A stretch of 64,000 bases of DNA, from positions 186,001 through 250,000 of the forward strand of contig NZ_JABFAM010000009.1 in assembly GCF_013623775.1 (NCBI RefSeq), given 5' to 3'. Source of the stretch: Rufibacter sp. XAAS-G3-1. Lineage in GTDB: Bacteria > Bacteroidota > Bacteroidia > Cytophagales > Hymenobacteraceae. The stretch's first letter is position 1. Each line of letters opens with the position of its first letter. The notes beneath the pieces were generated by a model. The model was not told the origin of the DNA. It worked only from the letters and a program-made list of their open reading frames with translations, and ran no database searches. The translations under genes and the position numbers were made by a program. This document shows positions 32,740 through 42,210 of this stretch, piece by piece.

Positions 32740-33060
32740 TCTGGTAAGCGCTCACGGCCGCGAGGCCCCGCCTTCCACCCTCGCGCTGTGATCTCTCGCC
32801 TAGCCCTCAGGCCTGCCGCTTCCGCGGCACCGGGTCGAGCTCTAGGCGCTCAAGCGAAAGGCTGGAAACGGATTGTATGGGATGGGAAGCCAGACCTCAT
32901 AGGTTTTGAAAACCTGTGAGCCTGCTATACCCGCTGGCGCGAGTCTCGATGGGTAGTCTCCTAGACTACCCTCGCTGCGGGGCAGCGACAAACGCATTGC
33001 TGATCCTTCCAAGGCGCAGATTTACCATCTAGGAAAGTCTCGGAAGAAAATCCGCGCTCT
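32740..33060. repeat. Mosaic repeat left of the DEAD-box helicase gene
   Basis: Modules in order: A (GGTAAGCGCTCACGGCCGCG at about 32742), B (GGCTGGAAACGG at 32861), C (AGACCTCATAGGTTTTGAAA at 32892), D (GGGTAGTCTCCTAGACTACC at about 32952, then GCAGCGACAAACGCATTGCT), E (GGAAAGTCTCGGAAG-AAAATCCGCGC at about 33030). The same modules occur in reverse order and on the other strand at 35750-36150. No gene is supported in 32673-33210. Confidence 0.7.
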
Positions 33061-33210
33061 GGAAAGCCACTGTGTCTCTATGCTCCGGTTCCAACAAAAC
33101 AGGAAAGAGCAATCAGATAACACCTTTAGAAGGTTACGGAAGCTGTACAAACACCCCCATTTTTGCCCTACTTTTCGGAAAACAGCCTCTAAACGGTTGA
33201 GGTAGGCACA

Positions 33211-33247
33211 AAAAAAATCGCGGTCTCTTCTGGACCGCGATTTTTTT
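33211..33247 (-). terminator. Strong terminator for the DEAD-box helicase gene
   Basis: AAAAAAATCGCGGTC (33211-33225) and GACCGCGATTTTTTT (33233-33247) flank TCTTCTG. On the minus strand the stem is followed by a T-run, 94 bases beyond the stop at 33341; it can also act on the plus strand. Confidence 0.9.
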
Positions 33248-33340
33248 AAAACAGATACTAAACCCTTTATTAACTTTTAAGCTCTGTCCCTGATTTATAC
33301 GGGGCGCTTTTGGCTAAGGTTATGGTTCTGGAAAAATATT

Positions 33341-35284
33341 TTAGAAATCTCTTCTTTTTCTTTCCCGAAAGCCGCCACCGCCGCTGGTGCCCCGGTCACG
33401 GTCGCCGCCGCCAAAGCTTCTTCCCCCACGGTCGCCACCACCGAAGCTTCTGCCTCCGCGATCACCACCCCGGTCCCTGTCGCCGCCGCCGTAGCCGCCA
33501 CCTCGGTTTCCACCGAAGCCACCTCTGTCGCCACCACGGTCACGGTCGCCACCGTAACCACCGCCGCGATTTCCGCCACGGTCGCCACCTCTGTCACGAT
33601 CACCGCCACCACGGTTGTTGTTGAACGGCCCGTCGTAGAATTTCTTTCTAGGACGGTCTTCCAACTCCTGCAGTTCACGGCCGCCTTCGGCTGGATCCAT
33701 GGTTTTCTTCTCGGCTTTCTGGAATTTCACGGTCATGCCGTTGATTTCAGTTACGGAAAGTTGCTGAAGGATTTCAGCGGTATATTCAGTTGGCACTTCA
33801 ATAAAGCTGAAGCGGTCATACAGGTCAATGTCACCTACTTTGTTTCCGGGGATACTGGAGTTACTGGTTAGAATATCCACCAGATCCTTAGGATGCAAAC
33901 GGTCTTTTTTACCTAAAGTCACGAAAAGACGGTCAAAGCCCTCTTTCGGGCCTCCTTTGGCTTCACCGGCCTCGGCGCTTTTCTCTTTGGCTTTGGTGTC
34001 TTTCATCACCATTTTAAGCAACGCGGCCGCAATGTCCATGGTGGTCAAATCCTGGTCCACCAAACGCTCAATCTTAAGAATATGCTTGGCCAGGCCACCT
34101 TTGGAAATTACCTCTTTCACTTGGTCAAGAACCAAGGTAGTGCGTACTTCGGCTACATCTTCATAGGTAGGTACGTTCTGACGGATGATTTTCGCTTTGG
34201 TGAAACGCTCAATGTCACGCAGTTTGTACAGGTCACGTCCGGCCACGAACGAGAACGCCTTGCCAGATTTACCGGCCCGGCCCGTACGGCCAATGCGGTG
34301 CACGTAGCTTTCATCGTCTTGCGGTAAGTCATAGTTGATCACCGCTTCCACGTTGTCCACGTCAATACCACGGGCGGCAACGTCGGTCGCCACCAAGATT
34401 TCCAGGGTACCGGCCTTGAATTTGCCCATCACGTTGGAACGTTGGTTCTGGTTCAGGTCACCGTGCAAGCCATCGGCGAAGTAGCCGCGAGCCTGTAGGT
34501 TACTCACCAGTTCGTCTACCATGCGTTTGGTGTTACAGAAGATGATCACCACTTTGAAATTGTACATGTCAATGAGGCGCGTGGTTACTTCCATCTTGCC
34601 GCCGCTGCGTACTTCAAAGTAGATTTGCTCAATGTTGGTCACGGTGAGCTGCTGCTGCGTTACCTTCACAATCTCGGGATTGGTCTGGTACTTGCGCGTG
34701 AGCTCCATGATGGGCTTGCTCATGGTGGCCGAGAAGAATACCGTCTGGCGGTTTTCGGGCATCTTGGTCAGCACAAACTCAATGTCTTCCCTGAAACCCA
34801 TGTCCAACATTTCGTCGGCCTCATCTAGGATGATGGTTTTGGTGGTTTCCAGGCGAAGGGTTCCTCTTTCAATGTGGTCCATCACGCGGCCGGGCGTCCC
34901 GATCACGATCTGTACCCCTTGCTTGAGGGCGCGTAACTGACGGTCATAGGGCTGACCACCATAGATAGGCACTACGCTGATGCCTTTTTTGTATTTAACT
35001 AGTTTCAGTATCTCTTCTGATACCTGAATGGCCAACTCACGGGTTGGGCAAAGGATCAACGCCTGTACCTCGCGGTTGTTGGGGTCAATGCCTTCAATAG
35101 TAGGGATCGCGAAAGCGGCAGTCTTGCCGGTACCGGTTTGGGCTTGTCCGATTACGTCGCGGCCTTCCAATAAGAGCGGAATAGCAGCAGTCTGAATAGG
35201 AGAAGCCTCTTCGTAGCCTAAGTCCACGATAGCGCGCTGGATTTCTTCCGACAACGGAAGCTCCTGGAATTTAATTCTTTCCAT
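33341..35284 (-). CDS. deaD: DEAD-box RNA helicase with DbpA-like RNA-binding domain and RG-rich tail
   Basis: The 647-residue ATP-dependent RNA helicase has GQAQTGTGKTAAFAIP (motif I, about residue 47-62), PTRELAIQ, GTPGRVMDH, LDEADEMLDMGF (motif II), FSATMS (III), ATDVAARGIDVD and HRIGRTGRAG (VI). Residues about 480-555 form a DbpA-type RNA-binding domain (FDRLFVTLGKKDRLHPKDLV). From about 560 the tail is Arg/Gly/Asp-rich (GGGDRDRGGDRGG repeats), typical of Bacteroidota RNA-binding proteins. CsdA/DeaD-type function in ribosome assembly and cold growth is likely. The gene has a leader of over 200 bases and is flanked by large inverted mosaic repeats. Confidence 0.93.
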   Translation of the reverse strand: MERIKFQELPLSEEIQRAIVDLGYEEASPIQTAAIPLLLEGRDVIGQAQTGTGKTAAFAIPTIEGIDPNNREVQALILCPTRELAIQVSEEILKLVKYKKGISVVPIYGGQPYDRQLRALKQGVQIVIGTPGRVMDHIERGTLRLETTKTIILDEADEMLDMGFREDIEFVLTKMPENRQTVFFSATMSKPIMELTRKYQTNPEIVKVTQQQLTVTNIEQIYFEVRSGGKMEVTTRLIDMYNFKVVIIFCNTKRMVDELVSNLQARGYFADGLHGDLNQNQRSNVMGKFKAGTLEILVATDVAARGIDVDNVEAVINYDLPQDDESYVHRIGRTGRAGKSGKAFSFVAGRDLYKLRDIERFTKAKIIRQNVPTYEDVAEVRTTLVLDQVKEVISKGGLAKHILKIERLVDQDLTTMDIAAALLKMVMKDTKAKEKSAEAGEAKGGPKEGFDRLFVTLGKKDRLHPKDLVDILTSNSSIPGNKVGDIDLYDRFSFIEVPTEYTAEILQQLSVTEINGMTVKFQKAEKKTMDPAEGGRELQELEDRPRKKFYDGPFNNNRGGGDRDRGGDRGGNRGGGYGGDRDRGGDRGGFGGNRGGGYGGGDRDRGGDRGGRSFGGGDRGGRSFGGGDRDRGTSGGGGFRERKRRDF

Positions 35285-35640
35285 TAATTTTTGATAGTGT
35301 GATTAAAAGACAATACACCTGCCCTAGGGTATTCGTCATTTATCAAGATTTCGTTGCGGGAATCCGCACAGAGGTTTGCTTGAGAAGTGCCTTATTGCCA
35401 AAAATTGAGACCAACGAAGTCTCGGCGTGTATTGTGCTGCAAAGGTACGCAAAAAAATAGTGGGTTCCTAATATAGAAGAGAAACTACCCTTATAAAATA
35501 GCCTGAATTGATTTATTTCCATTTATATCCCTATTGGTTTATTTCTGCGCTTTGGCCTCTGTTTGGAATTGGCTTCTTCGGAGGGATTGGTGGGTGCCTG
35601 CCGTTTGCTGTTCCCTCGGCTTGTCCGCTTACTGCGTGGA
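35285..35640. other. Leader region of the helicase gene and start of repeat zone
   Basis: No gene is supported. Bases 35285-35460 are the probable 5' leader of the minus-strand helicase mRNA; CTACAAAGGTACG-like CTGCAAAGGTACGCAAAAA at about 35430 resembles Bacteroidota leader and promoter regions. Cold-shock helicases often have regulatory leaders, but I see no defined riboswitch. Confidence 0.45.
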
Positions 35641-36170
35641 TGCAAGTGCTGTATTGTTTCATCTTTGGCGGTAAGCGCTCGGGGAAGACTGGAACTGGGG
35701 AAAGGAGCAGAAGCTTGCAGGTGAGCTCTTGTTATTTTAATTGGACTTACTATGGCGCTGATTTACTTCCGTGGCTTATGGATGCATTATCGAAAGTCAC
35801 GGAAGTAAATCCGCGCCATAGAAGGATAGGCAATGCGTCTGTCGCTGCTTAGCGGCGAGGGTAGTCTGGAGACTACCCATTATCCATAGGTACGAGTCAG
35901 AGACTCGTGCCAGTGAATGCGAGTGGTTCTTTCTTGAGTAGCAGGAAGATGTTTTTTAAAAGTAAATCCCCGCTAGGATGGAAGACGCAAGGTATTGCAT
36001 CTCTATACGAAGACCTCACAGGTTTTCAAAACCTGTGAGGTCTGGCTGCGTTTATCCGTTTCCCGCCTTCCGCCTGAGCGCCTAAAGGTTAGCGATCTCG
36101 GCCGCAGCCTCGCGGCAGTGAGTGCTTACCGCACAAAAGGAAACAACACAGCGCATAAACCCACACAAAA
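35641..36170. repeat. Mosaic repeat right of the helicase gene, inverted relative to the left copy
   Basis: 35641-35700 is a plus-oriented fragment (GCAAGTGCTGTATTGTTTCA, then GGTAAGCGCTCGGGGAAGAC). From about 35752 the modules run E' (TGGCGCTGATTTACTTCCGT ... GGAAGTAAATCCGCGCCATA), D' (AAGGATAGGCAATGCGTCTG, then GAGGGTAGTCTGGAGACTAC), C' (36011-36043, a perfect 33-bp AGACCTCACAGGTTTT palindrome), B' (CCGTTTCCCGCCTTCC) and A' (GCGGCAGTGAGTGCTTACCG). This is the reverse of 32740-33060. Nothing in 35285-36368 looks like a gene. Confidence 0.7.
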
Positions 36171-36368
36171 GGCCGCTAGTCCAAGGCATCGGCCAACTGC
36201 AGAAAAAACAACTATCCAAACCACTCTTCCTTAGAAGAACTTTTCCTTCCCCTCTCTCCTCTTTTTTACCTATTTTCGTCAAAACGGCCCAAAAACAGCA
36301 GAACGCCTTATTACCCTCGGCTCTGCCGAAATTCCTAATTCTTAATTCCCAATTCTTAATTCACCCAA

Positions 36369-39300
36369 GTGCCTTCTACCTTTAGAATATACTCCTCCTC
36401 GGCCGGTTCCGGCAAGACGTACCAACTCACCAAAGAGTACCTGAAGCTGGCGTTGCAGAGCGAGGACCCCTCCTATTACAAGAACATCCTAGCCATCACG
36501 TTCACCAATGATGCGGCCCAGGAAATGAAGAACCGCATTTTGGGGGGGCTGCGCGGGTTCAATGAGACGCAGCAAACGGAGAAGGAGCAGAAGAACAGCG
36601 ACAACTTACTGTTGAACATAATAGAAGAGATAAAGACCGAGTATGAGCAACCAGACTTAACCGAAGCACAACTACGCGGACGGGCAGCGCGGGTGTTCGA
36701 CCATTTGCTGTTCCATTACTCGGAGTTTGCGGTGAGCACCATTGACTCCTTCGTGAACCGGGTGGTGAGTGCGTTTACGACGGAGCTGAAGCTACCCCAT
36801 AACTTTGAGGTGGACATGGACGCGAAGACCTTGCTGAGCACCGCCGTGAGTCTGCTTCTGAACAAAGTAAATACCCGCGATGAAAACAAGCTGCTGGCTG
36901 AAACCTTGCAACAATACGCCCTGGAGAAAGCCGACGAAGGCAAAAGCTGGAACAACCTGCCCGAGGAACTGGCGGAGTTCGCACGGCACCTGCTCAACGA
37001 GCAGACCTATGAACATCTGCTGGACATCGGCACGCTGACCTTACAGGACTTCAAGAAAATACGGAGTTCGCTCTACACCCAGAAACTGGAGATTGAAAAG
37101 CAGATTCAGTTGCTGGCGCAGGAAGCAAGCAATTTGATTGACACGCACCACATTATGCCCGAGGAAATGTCTTACGGCAAGAACGGCATCTACTCCTACT
37201 TCCGGAAGTGGAACGCGGCCTTTGACATCACCATTTCCAACAGCAACGCCACCAAAACGGTGAATGATGACAAGTGGCCCAGCGCGAAGGCGAGCACCGG
37301 GGCTAAGGTAAGCCTGGACCAGATTAAAGACCGGCTGGCGCAGCTTTACCGCGGCATTGAGGAACTGAAGGAGCGCGAGACGCAGAACCACATCATCATC
37401 GCGGCCATGCTGCCGCACCTGTACAAACTGAGTGTACTGAGTGAGTTGGAGCGGTGCATTCAGGAGATAAAGCTGGACAAGAACCTGGTCCACATCTCGG
37501 AGTTCAACAAGCGCATCACGGAGATTGTGTTGCAGGAACCCATCCCGTTTATCTATGAACGGCTGGGCGAGCGGTACCAGCACATCTTGATTGACGAGTT
37601 TCAGGACACCTCGGTGCTGCAGTGGAACAACCTGTTGCCGCTGGTGGAGAACGCGTTGAGCGGCGGCGGGTTTAACATGGTGGTGGGCGATGCCAAGCAG
37701 GCCATTTACGGTTGGCGCGGCGGCGAGATGGAGCAGATTCTGCACCTGCACCGCAACCAAACGCAGCACCTGTACCAGAACTCACGGTTTGAGGAGAACG
37801 TAGCTCCCCGTTATGACACCCTGCGCTGGACTATTTCGCCGCAGCTGCTGAGCACCAATTACCGCAGCGCCCCGGAGATTATCACGTTCAACAACGAGCT
37901 GTTCCGGTATATCAGTGAGGAGAATCCGCAGTTTCCGTTGCTGCAGGCCATCTATGACGAAAACTTCAAGCAGCAATCGCCGGAAGGCAAGGAAACCGGA
38001 AAAGCACACCTGCAAATTTTGTTTACGCAGGACGAGGACAGTCCGCGCAAGTACGACCTGGACGCATGCACGCGCACGGAGGAAATCTACGAAGGCTACG
38101 CCGAAGACGACCTCCTCTCCTACCAGGAAAGCACGCTGCAACTGGTCTTGCAGATGGTGCAGCAGGCCCAGGCCGATGGCTACGCGCCGCGCGATATTGC
38201 CGTCCTGAGCCGCACCAACCGCAACAGCAAGCTGGTGGCAAATTTCCTGAAGCAGAAGAAATACGACATCATTTCGCAGGATTCCCTTTCCTTGCAGTTC
38301 GCCGAGGTCATCAACCTCATCATCTCCTTCTTCAGGATTCTGAACCAGCCGGGCAACAGTTTGGCGCGTTCGCAGGCCTTGTACCTGGTCTATAAAGTGG
38401 TGCACCAGGAGTTGCCCGACAATGTGACCACCAACAAGATTGCGGCCTTGGCCACGAACCCCAGCGTAGACCCGTTTTTTGCCTATTTACAGGAAAAGGG
38501 CTTTGATTTGGCGTACCGCGATGCCGGGAACCTGTCTATCTATGAACTCACCGAGAAATTGATACGGGTGTTTGACTTGCTGGACAAGAACAACGAGTGC
38601 GAGTACCTGTTCCGGTTTCTGGATCTGGTGCTGGAGTACACGCTTAAACACAGTAACAACCTCAACAACTTTCTGGAATACTGGGACCTGCACAAGGAGA
38701 ACCTGAGCATCAACACGCCCAAAGACCGCGACGCGATTACCATCACCAGCATCCACAAGGCGAAGGGCCTGGATTACCCGGTGGTGATTGTGCCGTTCTG
38801 TGATTGGAGCCTGGAGCCGCAGACCTCTACCCTGCTGTGGGGCACGCTGCCTGCCTCGGTGGCGGGGGACAGCAAGTTGCGGACGGCGGTGGTCACGCTG
38901 AACAAGAAACTGGAGCAGACCGCCCTCAGTGAGCAATACACCCAGAAGCTGGAAAAGACTTTTATTGAGAACCTGAACATGCTCTACGTGGCCCTCACCC
39001 GTCCCGTGGACCGGCTGTACCTCATTGCCAAAGGGCAGAATTTCACCAAGGGCGGCGCGCAGAAAAACGTGAGTTACTGGCTGCACAAGTTTCTGGAAAG
39101 TAAAAAACTCTGGCAGGAAGGCACCCACTGCTACCAACTGGCCAAAGGGCCCCAACAGGCGGTAAGCCACAAACCGGTGACTGAGGACGTGTACGTGCTG
39201 GACAAATTCACCTCCGCGGACTGGGCCAAGAACCTGAAGCTGAAGCAGCACGCCAACAACGTCTTCGACTTTGAGACCCAGCAGGAACACCGCCGCTGGA

Positions 39301-39734
39301 ACCGCAAGTTGCATTACGCCCTGGCGCGCATCACCTACGCCGAGGAAACGCCCAAAGCCCTGCGCCAACTGGTGCACCAAGGCATCATCTCGCAACGCGA
39401 ACTGCCTACCCTCACCCAAATGGTGCAGCACGTGCTCCAACACCCGCAGATGCAGCGCTACTTCAGCCGGGCCGTGACCGTGGAGAACGAGCGCGAAGTG
39501 CTGGACGTGCGCACCAACCGCTACAAACCAGACCGCATCGTGTTCGGGGAAACCGGCGACGTGACGCTCATTGACTACAAACTACCGCCCGCCCAACCAG
39601 AATACGCCAAGAACCTGAACTCGTATGCGGCGCTGTTCCGGGAGTTGGTGTTCAGTAAGATTACGTGCGTGGTGTATTATTTTGAAGAGGAACGCGTGGA
39701 GGAATGGGAGTATGTGGGGGAAGTTGTGAAGTAG
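36369..39734 (+). CDS. AddA/RecB-like UvrD-family helicase-nuclease
   Basis: The 1121-residue protein starts with GTG at 36369 (PSTFRIYSSSAGSGKTYQLT follows). UvrD/SF1A helicase motifs: SSAGSGKTYQLTKEYL (I, residues about 9-24), ITFTNDAAQEMKNRIL (Ia), LIDEFQDTSVLQWN (II), VVGDAKQAIYGWRGGE (III), LSTNYRSAPEII, ITSIHKAKGLDYPVVI (V) and MLYVALTRPVDRLYL (VI). The C-terminal nuclease domain includes YKPDRIVF and DVTLIDYKLP with the Asp and Lys of the PD-(D/E)XK fold. It probably works with an AddB-like partner (47071-49986) in double-strand-break end resection. TATTTTCG at 36271 may be its promoter box. Confidence 0.9.
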   Translation: MPSTFRIYSSSAGSGKTYQLTKEYLKLALQSEDPSYYKNILAITFTNDAAQEMKNRILGGLRGFNETQQTEKEQKNSDNLLLNIIEEIKTEYEQPDLTEAQLRGRAARVFDHLLFHYSEFAVSTIDSFVNRVVSAFTTELKLPHNFEVDMDAKTLLSTAVSLLLNKVNTRDENKLLAETLQQYALEKADEGKSWNNLPEELAEFARHLLNEQTYEHLLDIGTLTLQDFKKIRSSLYTQKLEIEKQIQLLAQEASNLIDTHHIMPEEMSYGKNGIYSYFRKWNAAFDITISNSNATKTVNDDKWPSAKASTGAKVSLDQIKDRLAQLYRGIEELKERETQNHIIIAAMLPHLYKLSVLSELERCIQEIKLDKNLVHISEFNKRITEIVLQEPIPFIYERLGERYQHILIDEFQDTSVLQWNNLLPLVENALSGGGFNMVVGDAKQAIYGWRGGEMEQILHLHRNQTQHLYQNSRFEENVAPRYDTLRWTISPQLLSTNYRSAPEIITFNNELFRYISEENPQFPLLQAIYDENFKQQSPEGKETGKAHLQILFTQDEDSPRKYDLDACTRTEEIYEGYAEDDLLSYQESTLQLVLQMVQQAQADGYAPRDIAVLSRTNRNSKLVANFLKQKKYDIISQDSLSLQFAEVINLIISFFRILNQPGNSLARSQALYLVYKVVHQELPDNVTTNKIAALATNPSVDPFFAYLQEKGFDLAYRDAGNLSIYELTEKLIRVFDLLDKNNECEYLFRFLDLVLEYTLKHSNNLNNFLEYWDLHKENLSINTPKDRDAITITSIHKAKGLDYPVVIVPFCDWSLEPQTSTLLWGTLPASVAGDSKLRTAVVTLNKKLEQTALSEQYTQKLEKTFIENLNMLYVALTRPVDRLYLIAKGQNFTKGGAQKNVSYWLHKFLESKKLWQEGTHCYQLAKGPQQAVSHKPVTEDVYVLDKFTSADWAKNLKLKQHANNVFDFETQQEHRRWNRKLHYALARITYAEETPKALRQLVHQGIISQRELPTLTQMVQHVLQHPQMQRYFSRAVTVENEREVLDVRTNRYKPDRIVFGETGDVTLIDYKLPPAQPEYAKNLNSYAALFRELVFSKITCVVYYFEEERVEEWEYVGEVVK

Positions 39735-39789
39735 AGGCGTTTTTGACTTGTTTTGGGAAAAATGGAGCCGATTGTAGATAATTTAATAA

Positions 39790-39797
39790 TAACTTTA
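39790..39797 (+). promoter_or_regulatory. Possible -7 box for the EVE-nuclease gene
   Basis: TAACTTTA, 14 bases before the ATG at 39811, fits the TAnnTTTG consensus except the last base, with TTG at 39772-39774 upstream. Spacing is shorter than usual. It marks a separate transcript start in the AT-rich insert. Confidence 0.35.
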
Positions 39798-39810
39798 AAT
39801 TAAAATTTAT

Positions 39811-41301
39811 ATGGAGTTGAATAAATTCATTTGGAATAATTACAAAGAATCAACAAAAGGCAAGGAAACAATTCAGCTTTTCACAGATGGTTTGTTAGAC
39901 GATATTCTGATAAAACATATTGGTGAATTTCATCTTAGTTCAAAAGATATGGCAGACTTTGTTAGTGAGCTTATACAATTTGTTAGCAAGCCTATTTTAC
40001 CTGAAAAACTTACCTTTGAACAAGCAGAATATCTTTTTGAAACGATAATTGAAAAAGGAATTACTTTAACCTTTGAAGATGGCACCAAGGAAGAATTAAC
40101 TCCTGACACCTTTGACTTTCTTAGTTTTATTCCTGTCCTATCTACTTGGCTATACTGTATTTATCCAGACTACTATACTCCTTACTTCTTTAAAAACAAA
40201 TCCCAACTTCTTACAAGAATAGCAGACACCTTCGGAATAGAAATTCCGCCTGTTCCATTAAAGAGATATAGAAATGAAAGAACGAGATATTATTGGACTT
40301 TATGTAAATCATTTTTAGAGTTAAGAAATGATAATAATTTAACTCCTAGCGAATTATGTGCTTTCTTGTATGACTTTGCTCCAAATTATATTTCTCAATC
40401 TGGAACCATTGAAACAGACTTACCACAACCCACGCAAGTCTGGATGGTTGGAGCAAACGGAAAGGGAGGTGATTTTAATTTTTTAGATAGCATCATAAAT
40501 AATGGCACCTCATTTTGGCAAGGAAACATTGATACCAAACGGGGTGACATTATAGTAATGTATTGTTTGGCCCCACGGAGCTATATTCATTCAATCTGGC
40601 GAGCTACAGCAGACGGAATAGCAGACCCCTTCTTTCATTATTACAGTAACATATACATTGGCCAAGGGGAAAAAGTCTCTCCAATTACCTTGAATGAATT
40701 AAAAGGAGATGCTTATTTTAGCAAGCATCCTTTAGTGAGGAAAAACTTTCAAGGCGTAAACGGCTGGCCATTGACCTCTGAAGATTATTCGCGACTTCAG
40801 CAAATGATTGTTGATAAAGGAGGTTCTATAGATGGGCTTCCTCAACTCTACAGTCACACATTTACAATAAATAAAGAACTTGCAAATGAAAGAGAAGTAG
40901 AAGTGTCATTAATTGAACCTCTATTGCAGCAATTAGGATTCACGCCAGATGACTGGGTTAGGCAGTTATCAGTTCGCATGGGAAGAGGAGAACGCAACTT
41001 TCCAGACTATGCTTTTCTGACTAAGAAAGAAAAAGGTTATGAAACAGCATCTATGCTTATAGAAGCAAAGTTTTGGATAAAAAATAATAAAGAACTGGAA
41101 GACACATTTAAACAAGTATGGTCCTACGGGCAAAGGCTTTCAGCCAAAATTCTAGTTATTGCAGACAAAGAAGCAATATGGATTTACTTAAAGCAAAATG
41201 AAGGTTTTGATAGAACCAGTTACACAAAGAAATACTGGCGAGAATTAGAACAACCAGATAATTTCGCACTAGTGAAGAAGCTGATAGGGAAAAGTAACTA
41301 A
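39811..41301 (+). CDS. EVE-domain PD-(D/E)XK nuclease, probable modification-dependent restriction enzyme
   Basis: The 496-residue protein is AT-rich in codon use, unlike the genes around it. Residues about 1-200 form an N-terminal domain I do not recognise; it includes LSTWLYCIYPDYYTPYFF, a pattern also seen in restriction-enzyme specificity parts. Residues about 209-335 look like an EVE/PUA-like domain: VWMVGANGKGGDF, an RGDIIVMYCLAPRSYIHSIW strand block, then NFQGVNGWPLTSEDYSRL. Residues about 360-470 resemble HsdR-N/PD-(D/E)XK nucleases: IEPLLQQLGFTPDDW, FPDYAFL (Asp399) and LIEAKFW (Glu418, Lys420). EVE domains bind modified cytosine or adenine bases, so a type IV-like single-protein defence enzyme is inferred. 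Confidence 0.75.
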   Translation: MELNKFIWNNYKESTKGKETIQLFTDGLLDDILIKHIGEFHLSSKDMADFVSELIQFVSKPILPEKLTFEQAEYLFETIIEKGITLTFEDGTKEELTPDTFDFLSFIPVLSTWLYCIYPDYYTPYFFKNKSQLLTRIADTFGIEIPPVPLKRYRNERTRYYWTLCKSFLELRNDNNLTPSELCAFLYDFAPNYISQSGTIETDLPQPTQVWMVGANGKGGDFNFLDSIINNGTSFWQGNIDTKRGDIIVMYCLAPRSYIHSIWRATADGIADPFFHYYSNIYIGQGEKVSPITLNELKGDAYFSKHPLVRKNFQGVNGWPLTSEDYSRLQQMIVDKGGSIDGLPQLYSHTFTINKELANEREVEVSLIEPLLQQLGFTPDDWVRQLSVRMGRGERNFPDYAFLTKKEKGYETASMLIEAKFWIKNNKELEDTFKQVWSYGQRLSAKILVIADKEAIWIYLKQNEGFDRTSYTKKYWRELEQPDNFALVKKLIGKSN

Positions 41302-41313
41302 GCCCCATCTGGC

Positions 41314-41512
41314 AGAAGCGTCTGCTTGTGTACGCACATATTCCTGAGCCTCTGTTTCAGATAAAAACTGTTTTCAGCCTTGTTTCTCCAAAACAGGCCG
41401 AAAACAGTTTTTCAAATGTGCTATCGGGCATAGCCCAATCAGACCAAATTAGAACATTCATAAACCCACCAATGCTGGCCGACACAAGCAGATGCTTGTA
41501 CAAGCAATAATA
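41314..41512. repeat. MITE-like repeat, copy 2
   Basis: It opens with AGAAGCGTCTGCTTGTGTAC and closes with ACACAAGCAGATGCTTGTAC, so the ends are inverted. The interior carries CATATTCCTGAGCCTCTGTT, a GTTTTCAGCC / GGCCGAAAAC hairpin and CCCAATCAGACCAAAT, matching the 22331-22515 copy. It starts 13 bases after the EVE-nuclease stop. Confidence 0.7.
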
Positions 41513-42210
41513 TTCCAAACAGGGTTAAAGCTAAGTTCAGCCAAATTTAAATTCCTTGTTAGATTTCCAGTCAGGCAAAAGAAAGCCCCAACCTGTTTCT
41601 CAGCCGTTTTTATAAAAACAGGCTATAAACGAACTGAGGGCTCATCATCTGCAAAACCTTATCTGCTTCGCTTCCGCTTTCTTAAGAAATAGCGGTCATC
41701 TGTTCTCACATAAACGTTTTATGGTGAGGTTTAGCAAAGGGCGGCGCTCACCTCCTATTCCGTTCCCGCTATTCTAAAAGATCCTGCCGTTGGGGGCAAC
41801 TGCCTTTTTAGGGCTGTTTTTAGGAAAACAGGATTAAAACGAGTATAGAAGCCGTTTACAGAACTCCATAATAGATAGGTCTACCCTAGCTAGCTGTTCC
41901 GCCTTCCAAGCTTCTACCAACCGAAGGCTATTCTATAACGGCCCTTTCCCTTTCCAGAGCCAGCTAAAACCTACGTCCCGCCTCAATAAAACAAACTTAT
42001 TCATACTGTAAAAAATAGGGTTTATCCCTTGTTTTTGAGGATTCATCTGAAATAATCAAAAATTATATATTCTAAATGTCATATAAAGTAAAATACGTAT
42101 AACTTTATATTGTTAAATAAAGTACATAGATTGTTATATAATCTTGCGAAAAATTAAAGGTCGCTAGTAATGTATATAACTTTACTTATAATAAATAAAC
42201 TAGATTCATT
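41513..42210. other. Intergenic region before the T9SS protein gene
   Basis: No gene is supported. Further palindrome remnants are present: CAGCCGTTTTTATAAAAACAGGC (about 41601) and AGGGCTGTTTTTAGGAAAAC (about 41810). 42030-42200 is strongly AT-rich; TAACTTTA at 42177-42184 may be a -7 box for the T9SS cargo gene at 42211, with no clear -33 element. Confidence 0.45.

Noticed and set aside
35508-35852. Open frame of 114 codons between the helicase and AddA-like genes
   Set aside because: It follows the mosaic repeat, has no conserved domain, and does not agree with other repeat copies.
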